NCBI RefSeq assembly: GCF_011057975.1
Contig: NZ_CP049109.1
Location: 496,001 to 560,000 of the forward strand
DNA length: 64,000 nucleotides
Source: Sphingosinithalassobacter tenebrarum
GTDB taxonomy: Bacteria > Pseudomonadota > Alphaproteobacteria > Sphingomonadales > Sphingomonadaceae
Reading direction: 5' to 3'
Of the stretch, positions 17,728-25,366 are shown in pieces. How positions within the stretch are numbered: position 1 is the stretch's first letter; the number at the start of each line of letters is the position of its first letter. Both the position numbers and the translations under genes were made by a program. The notes under the pieces are model-generated. The model was not told where the DNA came from. It saw nothing but the letters and a program-made list of their open reading frames with translations, and ran no database searches.

Positions 17728-18510
17728 ATGCCAGTCACTTCCGCCGATATCGAACTTGCCGGGCGCCTCGCCGATGCCGCCGGCACTGCGATTCGCCCCT
17801 ATTTCCGCGCCGAGCACGGCCTTGAGCAGAAAGGCGACGATTCGCCCGTGACCGCCGCCGACAAGGCGGCCGAGGCGGCGATGCGCCGCCTGATCGTCGC
17901 CGAACGCCCGATGGACGGGATCGTCGGCGAGGAAGAGGGCGTGCGCGAAGGGACGAGCGGGCGGCAATGGGTGCTCGATCCGATCGACGGGACGCGCGCC
18001 TTCATTTCGGGCCGCCCGATCTTCGGCACGCTGATCGCTTTGCTCGAGGATGGCTGGCCGGTGCTCGGCGTGATCGATCAGCCGATCCTCAATGAACGCT
18101 GGGCGGGCGTGACCGGGCGCCCGACTTTGTTCAACGGCAAGCCGGCGAGCACGCGCGCCTGCCGATCGCTCGACAAGGCATTGCTCGCGACGACATCGCC
18201 CGCACTGTTTTCCGACGATCAGCTTCATGCCTTCGAACATCTCGACGCCAAGGTGATGAGCACCGTGCTGGGCGGGGATTGTTACAATTATGCCTGCCTC
18301 GCCTCGGGGCATCTCGACATCGTCGTCGAGGCGGGGCTGAAGCTCTATGACTTCGCCGCGCTGGTGCCGGTGGTCGAAGGCGCGGGCGGGCGGATGTGCG
18401 ACTGGAACGGCGATCCGCTCCACGGCGGCTCCCACGGCGAAGTGATCGCGGCGGGCGATTCGGCGCGGATCGACGACATTCTCGAGGCGCTGGCCTGTCG
18501 CGGCCATTGA
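17728..18510 (+). CDS. hisN: inositol-monophosphatase-fold phosphatase, histidinol-phosphatase-like
   Basis: A cytosolic protein of 260 residues with the metal-binding motifs of the IMPase superfamily: GEEEG, the core LDPIDGTRAF, and a later VEGAGGRMCDWNGDPL segment. Many alphaproteobacteria use this fold for the histidinol-phosphate phosphatase step of histidine synthesis (HisN), and the length and GTRAF motif fit that group. No his genes are nearby, so the substrate is inferred. Inositol monophosphatase or another sugar phosphatase remains possible. Confidence 0.8.
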   Translation: MPVTSADIELAGRLADAAGTAIRPYFRAEHGLEQKGDDSPVTAADKAAEAAMRRLIVAERPMDGIVGEEEGVREGTSGRQWVLDPIDGTRAFISGRPIFGTLIALLEDGWPVLGVIDQPILNERWAGVTGRPTLFNGKPASTRACRSLDKALLATTSPALFSDDQLHAFEHLDAKVMSTVLGGDCYNYACLASGHLDIVVEAGLKLYDFAALVPVVEGAGGRMCDWNGDPLHGGSHGEVIAAGDSARIDDILEALACRGH

Positions 18511-18865
18511 GGCGGTTTGCGAGGGCCGAAAGCGGCTTCTGGCCGAATCGGCAGAAACCGCAGTTTTGCGTGCCAAGTTCGCAGTGTGTCCCGACGTAAC
18601 ACGCGCGCGCAGGCTCGCGCACACGCGCGAGGCGGTTTTGCGGGCGAGAGCGGCAAGGGCGGCGAAGATGCGCATCGGGGGAGCTAATCCCGTTGCGCGC
18701 ATGTAGGACAGCGGAAAATCCTCCCCGGCCCGGGGCGGCATGCCCCCGTTGCATTGTTGGAGTCTTTCGGCTAAGCGCCCCGCTTTCCGCGATCCAGAAG
18801 AACGGGCCGGCCGAAATGGGCTGCCGTGTTCGTTCGCAAGTCGTCGCGTAACCAAGGAGACGAAA
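18511..18865. other. gene-free leader before rpmI
   Basis: These 355 bases contain no convincing ORF. Visible structure includes a purine/pyrimidine-alternating palindromic tract around 18603-18630 (ACGCGCGCGCAGGCTCGCGC) and two similar segments starting GAGGCGGTTT at about 18509 and 18629. The last 100 bases before rpmI are less structured and end with CAAGGAGACGAAA as ribosome binding site. In many bacteria the rpmI-rplT leader is an L20-responsive regulatory RNA; no recognisable copy of such an element was identified here. Confidence 0.4.
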
Positions 18866-19069
18866 ATGCCCAAGCTCAAGACGAAGAGCGGCGTCAAAAA
18901 GCGCTTCAAATTCACCGCCACCGGCAAAGTGAAGCACGGCGTCGCCGGCAAGCGCCACCGCCTTATTTCGCACAATTCGAAATATATCCGCCAGAACCGC
19001 GGCACGTCCGTGCTGTCCAAGTCCGATGTCGACCACGTCAAGGCGTGGGCGCCCTACGGCCTCAAGTAA
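18866..19069 (+). CDS. rpmI: 50S ribosomal protein L35
   Basis: A basic protein of 67 residues starting [17 protein letters not shown] with the later [11 protein letters not shown] segment, the normal size and signature for L35. AGGAGA lies 7 bases before the ATG. It is followed by rplT 12 bases downstream, the standard pair. Confidence 0.97.
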   Translation: MPKLKTKSGVKKRFKFTATGKVKHGVAGKRHRLISHNSKYIRQNRGTSVLSKSDVDHVKAWAPYGLK

Positions 19070-19081
19070 GGAGATCGCGAC

Positions 19082-19447
19082 ATGGCACGAGTGAAGCGTG
19101 GTACGACCACCAAGGCGAAGCATAAGCGCATTCTGGATCAGGCGAAGGGCTATCGCGGCCGTCGCAAGAACACGATCCGCGTCGCGCGCCAGGCCGTCGA
19201 CAAGGCCGGCCAGTACGCCTATCGCGACCGCAAGGTCAAAAAGCGCACGTTCCGCGCGCTGTGGATCCAGCGCATCAACGCGGGTGTCCGCGCCGAAGGC
19301 CTGACCTATTCGCAGTTCATGCACGGGCTGAAGCTCGCCGGCGTCGAGCTGGACCGCAAGGTTCTGGCCGACATCGCGATGCACGAAGGCGACGCGTTCA
19401 AGGCGATCGTCGCGCAGGCCAAGGCGGCACTGCCCGAAGCGGCCTGA
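19082..19447 (+). CDS. rplT: 50S ribosomal protein L20
   Basis: A protein of 121 residues beginning [18 protein letters not shown] with the conserved [19 protein letters not shown] segment. L20 binds 23S rRNA early in large-subunit assembly. AAGGAGA precedes the start by about 7 bases. It is cotranscribed with rpmI and followed by a strong terminator. Confidence 0.97.
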   Translation: MARVKRGTTTKAKHKRILDQAKGYRGRRKNTIRVARQAVDKAGQYAYRDRKVKKRTFRALWIQRINAGVRAEGLTYSQFMHGLKLAGVELDRKVLADIAMHEGDAFKAIVAQAKAALPEAA

Positions 19448-19470
19448 ACTTCGGTTCGGTGAACAGATAA

Positions 19471-19510
19471 AGGGCCGCGGGCGGATGCGCTCGCGGCCCT
19501 TTTCGTTGTT
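19471..19510 (+). terminator. Rho-independent terminator of rpmI-rplT
   Basis: A perfect 9-bp stem AGGGCCGCG / CGCGGCCCT with a 12-base loop, followed directly by TTTCGTTGTT. Confidence 0.88.
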
Positions 19511-19532
19511 GGCGAAGCCGCTCCGGCGCGGC

Positions 19533-20078
19533 TCAGGCGGCCTGCGTCGCAAACAGGTCGCCCTGGCGCGAAACGAGCGGCCAGCGGCCGATCTCGGTAT
19601 ATTTGCGCCCGACGATGCTGTGAACCAGCACGAAATCGCGCGCCTCCATGTCGATCGCCGAAACGGGGCGCGTGAACGGCGTTTCCTTGCGATGGCCGAT
19701 CGTCACATGCGGCGCGAATTCCCAGCCGGCGCGTGCCATCCCCATCCGCGCAAGCGGCTCGCCGAGCGACCGCGCCAGTGCGACGAGCGGCGCGGCGCGG
19801 CGGCGCGGGGCGAGCGCGATCGATGTGCCCGAACCCGTCAGCATGTCCAGCCGGACGGTGAGCGGCGCGCTGTCGATACGCTCGGCGATCGCGCACATCG
19901 CTTCGGCCTCGGCTTCGGGAAAGCCGGTCCAGTCGCGCCCGATCGCCAGCGTCAGGTGCAGCCGGTCGTTGGCGACACAGTGATCGAGCGTGCCGGTCTC
20001 GTCGCGCAGCGCCCCGATCCGCGCGCCGGTGCGCGAATCGGGCCAGAGAGCGAAAAACAGACGATGGGTAGTGGACAT
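19533..20078 (-). CDS. thpR: RNA 2',3'-cyclic phosphodiesterase (2H / ThpR family)
   Basis: A protein of 181 residues starting MSTTHRLFFALWPD. The two HxTx catalytic motifs of the 2H phosphoesterase superfamily are visible as HLTL (about residue 43) and HVTI (about residue 125), which together hydrolyse 2',3'-cyclic phosphates on RNA or ligate 2'-5' ends. An in-frame ATG 10 codons upstream (20108) is an alternative; the chosen start matches the usual family N-terminus. The gene converges on the rplT terminator. Confidence 0.87.
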   Translation of the reverse strand: MSTTHRLFFALWPDSRTGARIGALRDETGTLDHCVANDRLHLTLAIGRDWTGFPEAEAEAMCAIAERIDSAPLTVRLDMLTGSGTSIALAPRRRAAPLVALARSLGEPLARMGMARAGWEFAPHVTIGHRKETPFTRPVSAIDMEARDFVLVHSIVGRKYTEIGRWPLVSRQGDLFATQAA

Positions 20079-20167
20079 AGTGGCGGCACAAGCGTAGTTG
20101 TTCGCCATCTGTTCTCGCGATGCGGCGGGCCGATGTCAACGCCGCGCAGGTCTGAAAGGGGCGAACG

Positions 20168-20599
20168 ATGGCGGAACCGGAAACACTCGAAGGAACGTGT
20201 CTGTGCGGCGCGGTGACCATCACCATTCGTCCGGCCGAACGCCATGTCGATGCCTGTCATTGCGACATGTGCCGGCGCTGGGCCGGCGGGGCGTTTCTTT
20301 CGATGCCCGCGGTGACCGACATTGCGATCGAAGGCGCCGAAAACGTCACGCGCTATCGCTCGTCGGACTGGGCCGAGCGCGGCTTTTGCGGCGAATGCGG
20401 GACGCATCTCTTCTATCATCTGCTCCCCGCCGACAGCTATTCCTGCCCCTCGGGCCTGTTCGCGCGCGCCGATGATTTTCCGCTGACCAGCGAGATCTTC
20501 ATCGACGAAAAGCCCGCTACCTACAGTTTCGCGGGGAATCGCGAACGGTTGACCGGGGCGCAGGTGATCGCGCAATTCAACGCCGCGCATGGGCAGTAG
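20168..20599 (+). CDS. GFA (CENP-V/GFA) family protein
   Basis: A protein of 143 residues with the zinc ligand pattern of the glutathione-dependent formaldehyde-activating family: CLCGAV, CHCDMCRRW and CGECGTHLFY. The fold is well conserved, but many members are not true formaldehyde-activating enzymes and the substrate is unknown. It is divergent from the thpR gene. Confidence 0.88.
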   Translation: MAEPETLEGTCLCGAVTITIRPAERHVDACHCDMCRRWAGGAFLSMPAVTDIAIEGAENVTRYRSSDWAERGFCGECGTHLFYHLLPADSYSCPSGLFARADDFPLTSEIFIDEKPATYSFAGNRERLTGAQVIAQFNAAHGQ

Positions 20600-20643
20600 C
20601 GCGGGCATTGCCTGCAAATTCTCGTAAATTTCGCAATCCTCGA

Positions 20644-20671
20644 TTGCCCTGGGCCGCGGTTCTGCCTAGCA
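20644..20671 (+). promoter_or_regulatory. candidate promoter of lipoprotein module 1
   Basis: TTGCCC at 20644-20649 and CTAGCA at 20666-20671 are separated by 16 bases, just upstream of the first lipoprotein gene. The same layout (TTGATG, 16 bases, CTAGCT) precedes the second module copy at 22357-22384. The shared GCCTAGC core followed by a purine-rich GGGGGG ribosome-binding region supports a conserved signal, although the match to sigma-70 consensus is modest. Confidence 0.4.
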
Positions 20672-20693
20672 AATGCTCCCGAGGGGGGCAGGG

Positions 20694-21521
20694 ATGCGAT
20701 TTCATCACCTGATACTGGGCGCGCTTGCGCCGATGACGCTGCTGGCGGGGTGCGGCATGGTCGCGCCCGAACCGGTCGAGCCGAACAGTCTGGCGCTCTG
20801 GGCCGCCGAACATGGCGAGCTGGTCGGCGATCCGCCGCCCGCCCAGCAAGGCCAGGGCGACGCGATGCGAGTCACCGACGATCGGCACGGCTACCAGATG
20901 GATCCGGGCAAGGGCGGCGGCGAACTGCGCATCTATTTCGTCCCGCTCGCCAGCGTCGATGAGGATCTTCCCGCGCGGATCAACGAAAACTGGTTTCCCG
21001 GCGGCAACGCCGTGCTCGCCCAGACGGTGGGCGACGGCGAAAATCCGCCGCATCGGCGGCTGCCGCTCGGCGATGTGGAAAGCTATTATCTGATGATCGC
21101 GGTCGGCAAGAACGCCGCGATGTGCGCGGATTATACCGTCGCGTGCGACAGCGTCGTCTTCTATCAGCTGCTCGGCAAGCTCAAGCGCCACCCGCTGTTC
21201 GGCGCGGGGCAGCAATCGGTCGCATTCGGCGCTCCGGGGAGCGAGGGATATGACGCGCTGATCGGCGATGACGCGCCGAGCGCCGCAGCGCTTTGCGGCT
21301 TCGACCCCGAAGCCGATCGCATTCCGGCACAGGTCCGCGACGGATGCATGGCGCAGCGGCTGATGCGCTTCGCCGTCGACAATGGTTTCACGCTCGACAA
21401 ATGGCAGGCGTTGATGCCGCTTGATCACGGCGCGCTGGTCCGGCTGCTTGATTTCTGGGTCGATCAGCCGCTCGCGTCGGACGGCGTGCTGCCCGGTTCG
21501 GCAATACGGGAGTCGTTGTGA
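20694..21521 (+). CDS. lipoprotein of unknown function, module gene A1
   Basis: A product of 275 residues with a lipoprotein signal ending in the lipobox LLAGC, so it is probably attached to the envelope. No known domain is recognised. Residues 60-140 contain a strand-rich part with WFPGGN, and the C-terminal third has CGFDPEADRIPAQ followed by DGCMAQRLMRFA. These segments match the gene at 22411-23241 (WFPGG/IFPGG, CGFDPAAARVP, GGCTAMVLTAFA, GF-LD), so the two are paralogues. Its stop overlaps the next gene by one base. The ATG follows GAGGGGGGCAGGG. Confidence 0.72.
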   Translation: MRFHHLILGALAPMTLLAGCGMVAPEPVEPNSLALWAAEHGELVGDPPPAQQGQGDAMRVTDDRHGYQMDPGKGGGELRIYFVPLASVDEDLPARINENWFPGGNAVLAQTVGDGENPPHRRLPLGDVESYYLMIAVGKNAAMCADYTVACDSVVFYQLLGKLKRHPLFGAGQQSVAFGAPGSEGYDALIGDDAPSAAALCGFDPEADRIPAQVRDGCMAQRLMRFAVDNGFTLDKWQALMPLDHGALVRLLDFWVDQPLASDGVLPGSAIRESL

Positions 21522-22312
21522 TGCGGCGGATCGGACCCATGATCGCGCTCGTCGCGGCGGCGCTGGCGCTCAACGGCTGCGGCGAGGACAAGGCACCGGT
21601 CAACCGCGTCATCCTGCCCGCGCCGCTGACGCTCGAGGCGCCGCGCGCGGACGCCGCCGAGCCGCTTCTGCAAAAGCTTTTCTGGGACGCGAATACGCGT
21701 ACCGCCCTCTATTTCGACGGCGAAGCCGGCGCGATCACTGCGCATTTCATTACCGTTCGCGGCCCGGTGGACCTCAGCCGCATCCTGTCGAAGCAGCAAC
21801 AGGCGGCGCTGGCCGAGGACGATCCGGCGATCGACGCGTCGCGCCGCGCCAACAACCTGCTGACGCGTACCGGGCTGCCCGATCGCGCGGCGCAGTTGCT
21901 TCCCGCGCAGGAAGGCTATCTGGTCCAGGCCGGTTACGGCCGCCTCCATTATCTTTCCTATGCCGGATTCGACGGCGCGACTCTCCGGCTCGGTTCGGCG
22001 ATCGACATGGGCCTGCTCGCGAAGCTTTCCGAAGCGGCCGGGCTGGACGGCGCATTCCGCAGCCTTCCCGAAATCGCCGACCCGCAAGGCGGCAGCAAGC
22101 CCGGGCGGCTCGTCTATTTCACGCAGGTTCCGGCCGGGCTGGGCGACCTGATCGCGGACAATGCCGGCGCGCTTTACCGTGACGTTTCGGGCGAATCGCA
22201 TGAATGGACGCTGCTGGGCGAAATCGCCCCGCCCGCCGGCCCGGCCGACAGTGCAGGGGTGGAGCGCGTCCGCGCGGCGATCGAACGCGGTGAGGGCGAG
22301 CTGGCGAACTAG
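21521..22312 (+). CDS. lipoprotein of unknown function, module gene B1
   Basis: A product of 263 residues with a signal peptide and lipobox ALNGC. No domain is recognised. It starts on the last base of the A1 stop codon (TGATG), so it is translationally coupled. Segments NRVILPAPLTLEAP, DLSRILS, RTGLPD, LPAQEGYLVQAGYGRLHYLSYAG and LVYFTQVPAGLGDLIA recur in the B2 gene at 23238-24044 as [50 protein letters not shown] and [16 protein letters not shown]. It is therefore the first copy of a duplicated partner gene. Confidence 0.72.
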   Translation: MRRIGPMIALVAAALALNGCGEDKAPVNRVILPAPLTLEAPRADAAEPLLQKLFWDANTRTALYFDGEAGAITAHFITVRGPVDLSRILSKQQQAALAEDDPAIDASRRANNLLTRTGLPDRAAQLLPAQEGYLVQAGYGRLHYLSYAGFDGATLRLGSAIDMGLLAKLSEAAGLDGAFRSLPEIADPQGGSKPGRLVYFTQVPAGLGDLIADNAGALYRDVSGESHEWTLLGEIAPPAGPADSAGVERVRAAIERGEGELAN

Positions 22313-22356
22313 CCGCTTTGGGAGCGGCGCGCCCCGCTGCGGGACGGCAATTGGCC

Positions 22357-22384
22357 TTGATGACGTCATGACGTCCGCCTAGCT
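22357..22384 (+). promoter_or_regulatory. candidate promoter / palindrome upstream of module 2
   Basis: TTGATG and CTAGCT are spaced by 16 bases, the same layout as upstream of module 1. A perfect 10-bp palindrome ATGACGTCAT (22360-22369) overlaps the upstream element and could be a regulator site. Module 1 lacks this palindrome, so the two copies may be regulated differently. Confidence 0.38.
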
Positions 22385-22410
22385 TCCGGCGCGCAGGGGG
22401 GAGCTTCGCG

Positions 22411-23241
22411 GTGTTAAAATTGCGCCTGATTCTGGTGCTGATCGCGCTTGTCGCCCTGGCGTTTCCGAGCAATTCGATGCTGCCCGGGCGGGGGCGCGTC
22501 GCGCCCGACCTGCTCGCGCGCTGGGCGGCGGCCAATGCCGTGCGGTTGCCGCTCGACGGCAGTTTCGCGGCCGAAAACGGCGCCCGCGTGACGCCGATCG
22601 AGAGCGGTACGGGCATCGCCATCGCTCCCGCCGACGGGAACGGGCCGGTGCTGCGCCGCTATCTGGTGCCCGCGGCCCGCGTCGCTTCGGGGCTCGATCG
22701 GGCATTGCGCGACGCGATCTTTCCCGGCGGTACCGCGCGCGTCCCCGCGCCGCCACAGGGGCGGCCCGCCACGCTGGGCGAAGCCGATGCCGAGGGCATC
22801 TACCTGGTGCTGACATCGGTCCCGGCAAGCGCGAGTTGCCGCCACCCCGACCGCCGGTGCGAAGCAGTGCACGACATCGCGATCGTTGTGAAGCTGCGCG
22901 GGGTGCCGCTGATCGGCCCGAATGCCCATGCACTGGCCGTGCCGCTCGGCCCGCTGGTCGATCCGCTCGCCTTCGCGACAACGCAGGTCGCGCCCGAGCC
23001 GCTTTGCGGATTCGATCCCGCCGCGGCGCGCGTGCCGCATCATATCGCGGGCGGGTGCACCGCGATGGTGCTGACGGCCTTCGCCTCGGCACGCGGTTTC
23101 GCGCTCGACGGGCATCAGCGCCGCATCGTGCCGCTCAGCCCGGCGGCGCTCGATGCCTATCTGCGGGAATCGGTGCGGCAGGGGCTGACGCGCGGCGGCA
23201 CGCTGCGCGGGGGATGGATTGCCGGAGTGGAAAGCGCATGA
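22411..23241 (+). CDS. secreted/envelope protein of unknown function, module gene A2
   Basis: A product of 276 residues, paralogue of the A1 gene. The GTG start is followed by an apolar stretch LRLILVLIALVALAFPS that would be a signal peptide or anchor, but the lipobox cysteine of A1 is missing, so this copy may be periplasmic or a membrane-anchored form. Conserved with A1 are IFPGGTA, the Cys-containing SCRHPDRRCE part (A1 has MCADYTVACD), CGFDPAAARVP and GGCTAMVLTAF. The four shared cysteines suggest two disulphides. Its stop overlaps the B2 start (ATGA). Confidence 0.7.
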   Translation: MLKLRLILVLIALVALAFPSNSMLPGRGRVAPDLLARWAAANAVRLPLDGSFAAENGARVTPIESGTGIAIAPADGNGPVLRRYLVPAARVASGLDRALRDAIFPGGTARVPAPPQGRPATLGEADAEGIYLVLTSVPASASCRHPDRRCEAVHDIAIVVKLRGVPLIGPNAHALAVPLGPLVDPLAFATTQVAPEPLCGFDPAAARVPHHIAGGCTAMVLTAFASARGFALDGHQRRIVPLSPAALDAYLRESVRQGLTRGGTLRGGWIAGVESA

Positions 23242-24044
23242 GGCTGCGGCTCGCCCTGCTGATCCCGCTGTTGCTGCTCGGCGCGTGCGATTTGCGTTTC
23301 GACGCCGACGATGCGGCGATGGCCGATCGGCGCATGACGCGGATCGTGCTGCCCGCCCCGCTGATCGCGGAGGCGCCGGGCGATATCGCGCCGCAGGGGC
23401 TGCGCACCGCCTATGTCCATCCCCGTCTGGGCCTGGCGCTGTTCTTCACGCGCGAGCCGGGGGAGGGCGTGCCGCGCTATCGCGCGCATTTCATCGATCA
23501 GAAGGGGCTGATCGACCTTTCGGCGCTGATGTCGAGCGGCGCGCTGACCCGGCTTGATACCGGCTCGGCGCAGGCACTTGCCGACGATCGCCGCGCCAAC
23601 ATGCCGCTGCGCGTCACCGGCCTGCCCGATCAGCCGTTCGGCGTGCTGCCCGCACAGGGCGGTTTTCTGGTCGAGGTGCGCTACGGCGATCTCTGGTTCC
23701 TCTCCTATGGCGCGATCACGCCGCAGGGGCTGAAGCTCGGCAATGCGATCGACGCCGATGCGCTTGCCGCACTGGCGGAAGAGGCGGGATTCGCGACTGC
23801 GATGCAGCGGATACCCCGGCTCGGCTATGGTGCGACCGGGGCGGAGCCGGCGTCGCTGGTGCGCTTCTCCGCTGTGCCGCCGGGGCTGCCACGCCTGATC
23901 GCCGAACATGCCGCCGAAATCTACGCGCCGGTGGTTGCCGGGGAAGATGTCTGGGTCGTCTCGCCGCTTTCCGCGCCCGCCGATCTTAACGACGCGCGCG
24001 GTATCGAGGCACTGCGCGCGAGCCTGTTCGCGGCAATTCCCTGA
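23238..24044 (+). CDS. lipoprotein of unknown function, module gene B2
   Basis: A product of 268 residues with a lipobox at LLLGAC. It is clearly paralogous to B1 over its whole length, with the same order of conserved blocks. It is coupled to A2 by an ATGA overlap and followed by pheS after 79 bases. No family is recognised; the A-B pairing in both copies suggests that the two proteins work together in the envelope. Confidence 0.7.
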   Translation: MRLRLALLIPLLLLGACDLRFDADDAAMADRRMTRIVLPAPLIAEAPGDIAPQGLRTAYVHPRLGLALFFTREPGEGVPRYRAHFIDQKGLIDLSALMSSGALTRLDTGSAQALADDRRANMPLRVTGLPDQPFGVLPAQGGFLVEVRYGDLWFLSYGAITPQGLKLGNAIDADALAALAEEAGFATAMQRIPRLGYGATGAEPASLVRFSAVPPGLPRLIAEHAAEIYAPVVAGEDVWVVSPLSAPADLNDARGIEALRASLFAAIP

Positions 24045-24123
24045 ACCCGAACGCCCGATCGGGCGTTGCCCCCTCCAATACGCCATTGCGCCACCGGCGC
24101 CCTTTTGCTTTGGAGGCGCCGAC

Positions 24124-25206
24124 ATGACGACCGATATCGATCAGCTTCGCCAGGACCTGCTCGCCTCCGTGGACACGGCGGTGAATCTCGACGCGCTCGA
24201 GGCGCTGCGCGTTCACGCGCTCGGCAAACAGGGCGCCGTCACCGGCCTGCTCAAGACGCTAGGCAAAATGAGCCCCGAGGAGCGCCAGAGCGAGGGACCG
24301 CGCATTCACGGCCTGCGCGAAGCGGTGACCGAGGCGATTTCCGCGCGCAAGGCGGCGCTCGAGGGCGCCGCGCTCGAAGCGCGGCTTGCGCAGGAAACGA
24401 TGGACATGACGCTGCCGGTCGACGGCACGCCGCCGGGCAGCGTCCATCCGGTGAGCCAGGTGATGGACGAACTCGCCGAAATCTTCGCCGATCTGGGCTT
24501 CGCCGTCGCGACCGGGCCGGAGATCGAGGACGACTGGCATAATTTCACTGCGCTCAACATTCCCGACACGCATCCGGCGCGCGCGATGCACGACACTTTC
24601 TATTTTCCCGAAGGCGAAGATGGCGAGCAGAAGATGCTGCTGCGCACGCACACCTCGCCGGTGCAGATCCGCACGATGGTCAACCAGAAGCCGCCGATCC
24701 GCATCATCGCGCCGGGGCGCACCTATCGTTCGGACAGCGACGCGACGCACACGCCGATGTTCCACCAGGTCGAAGGGCTGGTGATCGATCGCGGTATCAC
24801 GCTCGGCCATTTGAAATGGACGCTGGAGACCTTCCTCAAGGCGTTTTTCGAGCGTGACGACATCGTGCTGCGGCTGCGCCCCAGCTATTTCCCCTTCACC
24901 GAACCTTCGGCCGAAGTCGATGTCGGTTTCTCGATCGAGAAGGGCAAGCGCGTGATCGGCGGCAGCGAAGGCTGGATGGAAGTGCTCGGCTCGGGAATGG
25001 TGCATCCCAAGGTGATCGCCGCCTGCGGGCTCGATCCCGAGGAATGGCAGGGCTTCGCCTTTGGCTGCGGGATCGATCGCCTCGCGATGCTCAAATACGG
25101 GATGGATGATTTGCGCGCCTTTTTCGACGGCGACCTGCGCTGGCTGCGCCATTACGGCTTCTCCGCGCTCGACGTGCCCACGCTGAGCGGGGGAGTGGGG
25201 GCATGA
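24124..25206 (+). CDS. pheS: phenylalanine--tRNA ligase alpha subunit
   Basis: The catalytic subunit of the heterotetrameric class II synthetase, 360 residues. An N-terminal coiled-coil (about residues 1-90) precedes the class II core. Motif 2 is visible as [20 protein letters not shown] and motif 3 as [20 protein letters not shown] 24124 is preferred over upstream in-frame codons that overlap the B2 gene. pheT follows after a repeat-containing gap. Confidence 0.97.
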   Translation: MTTDIDQLRQDLLASVDTAVNLDALEALRVHALGKQGAVTGLLKTLGKMSPEERQSEGPRIHGLREAVTEAISARKAALEGAALEARLAQETMDMTLPVDGTPPGSVHPVSQVMDELAEIFADLGFAVATGPEIEDDWHNFTALNIPDTHPARAMHDTFYFPEGEDGEQKMLLRTHTSPVQIRTMVNQKPPIRIIAPGRTYRSDSDATHTPMFHQVEGLVIDRGITLGHLKWTLETFLKAFFERDDIVLRLRPSYFPFTEPSAEVDVGFSIEKGKRVIGGSEGWMEVLGSGMVHPKVIAACGLDPEEWQGFAFGCGIDRLAMLKYGMDDLRAFFDGDLRWLRHYGFSALDVPTLSGGVGA

Positions 25207-25225
25207 GACAGCTTCACCATTCCCT

Positions 25226-25330
25226 CCCGTTCGGTTCGAGCAGCATCGAGTATCGAGCTTGTCGAGATATCGAGATGCGCCCGTCGAGAACCGCTTTCTC
25301 GACTTCGGTTCTCGGCTTCGCTCGAACCTG
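25226..25330. repeat. nested palindromic repeat between pheS and pheT
   Basis: The gap holds a structured element. Outer arms GTTCGAGC (25234-25241) and GCTCGAAC (25320-25327) enclose ATCGAG/TCGAGA-rich repeats and an inner hairpin GAGAACCG...CGGTTCTC. The CTTGTCGAGATATCGAGATG core is a common dispersed sphingomonad-type motif. It sits within the pheS-pheT transcript. Confidence 0.65.
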
Positions 25331-25366
25331 CGCTCGAAATCAACGGATGGCGCTGGAGGCGCGGGC

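Noticed and set aside
18345..18656. A 103-codon minus-strand ORF in the rpmI leader
   Set aside because: It overlaps the hisN-like gene and has Arg/Ala/Pro composition typical of shadow frames.
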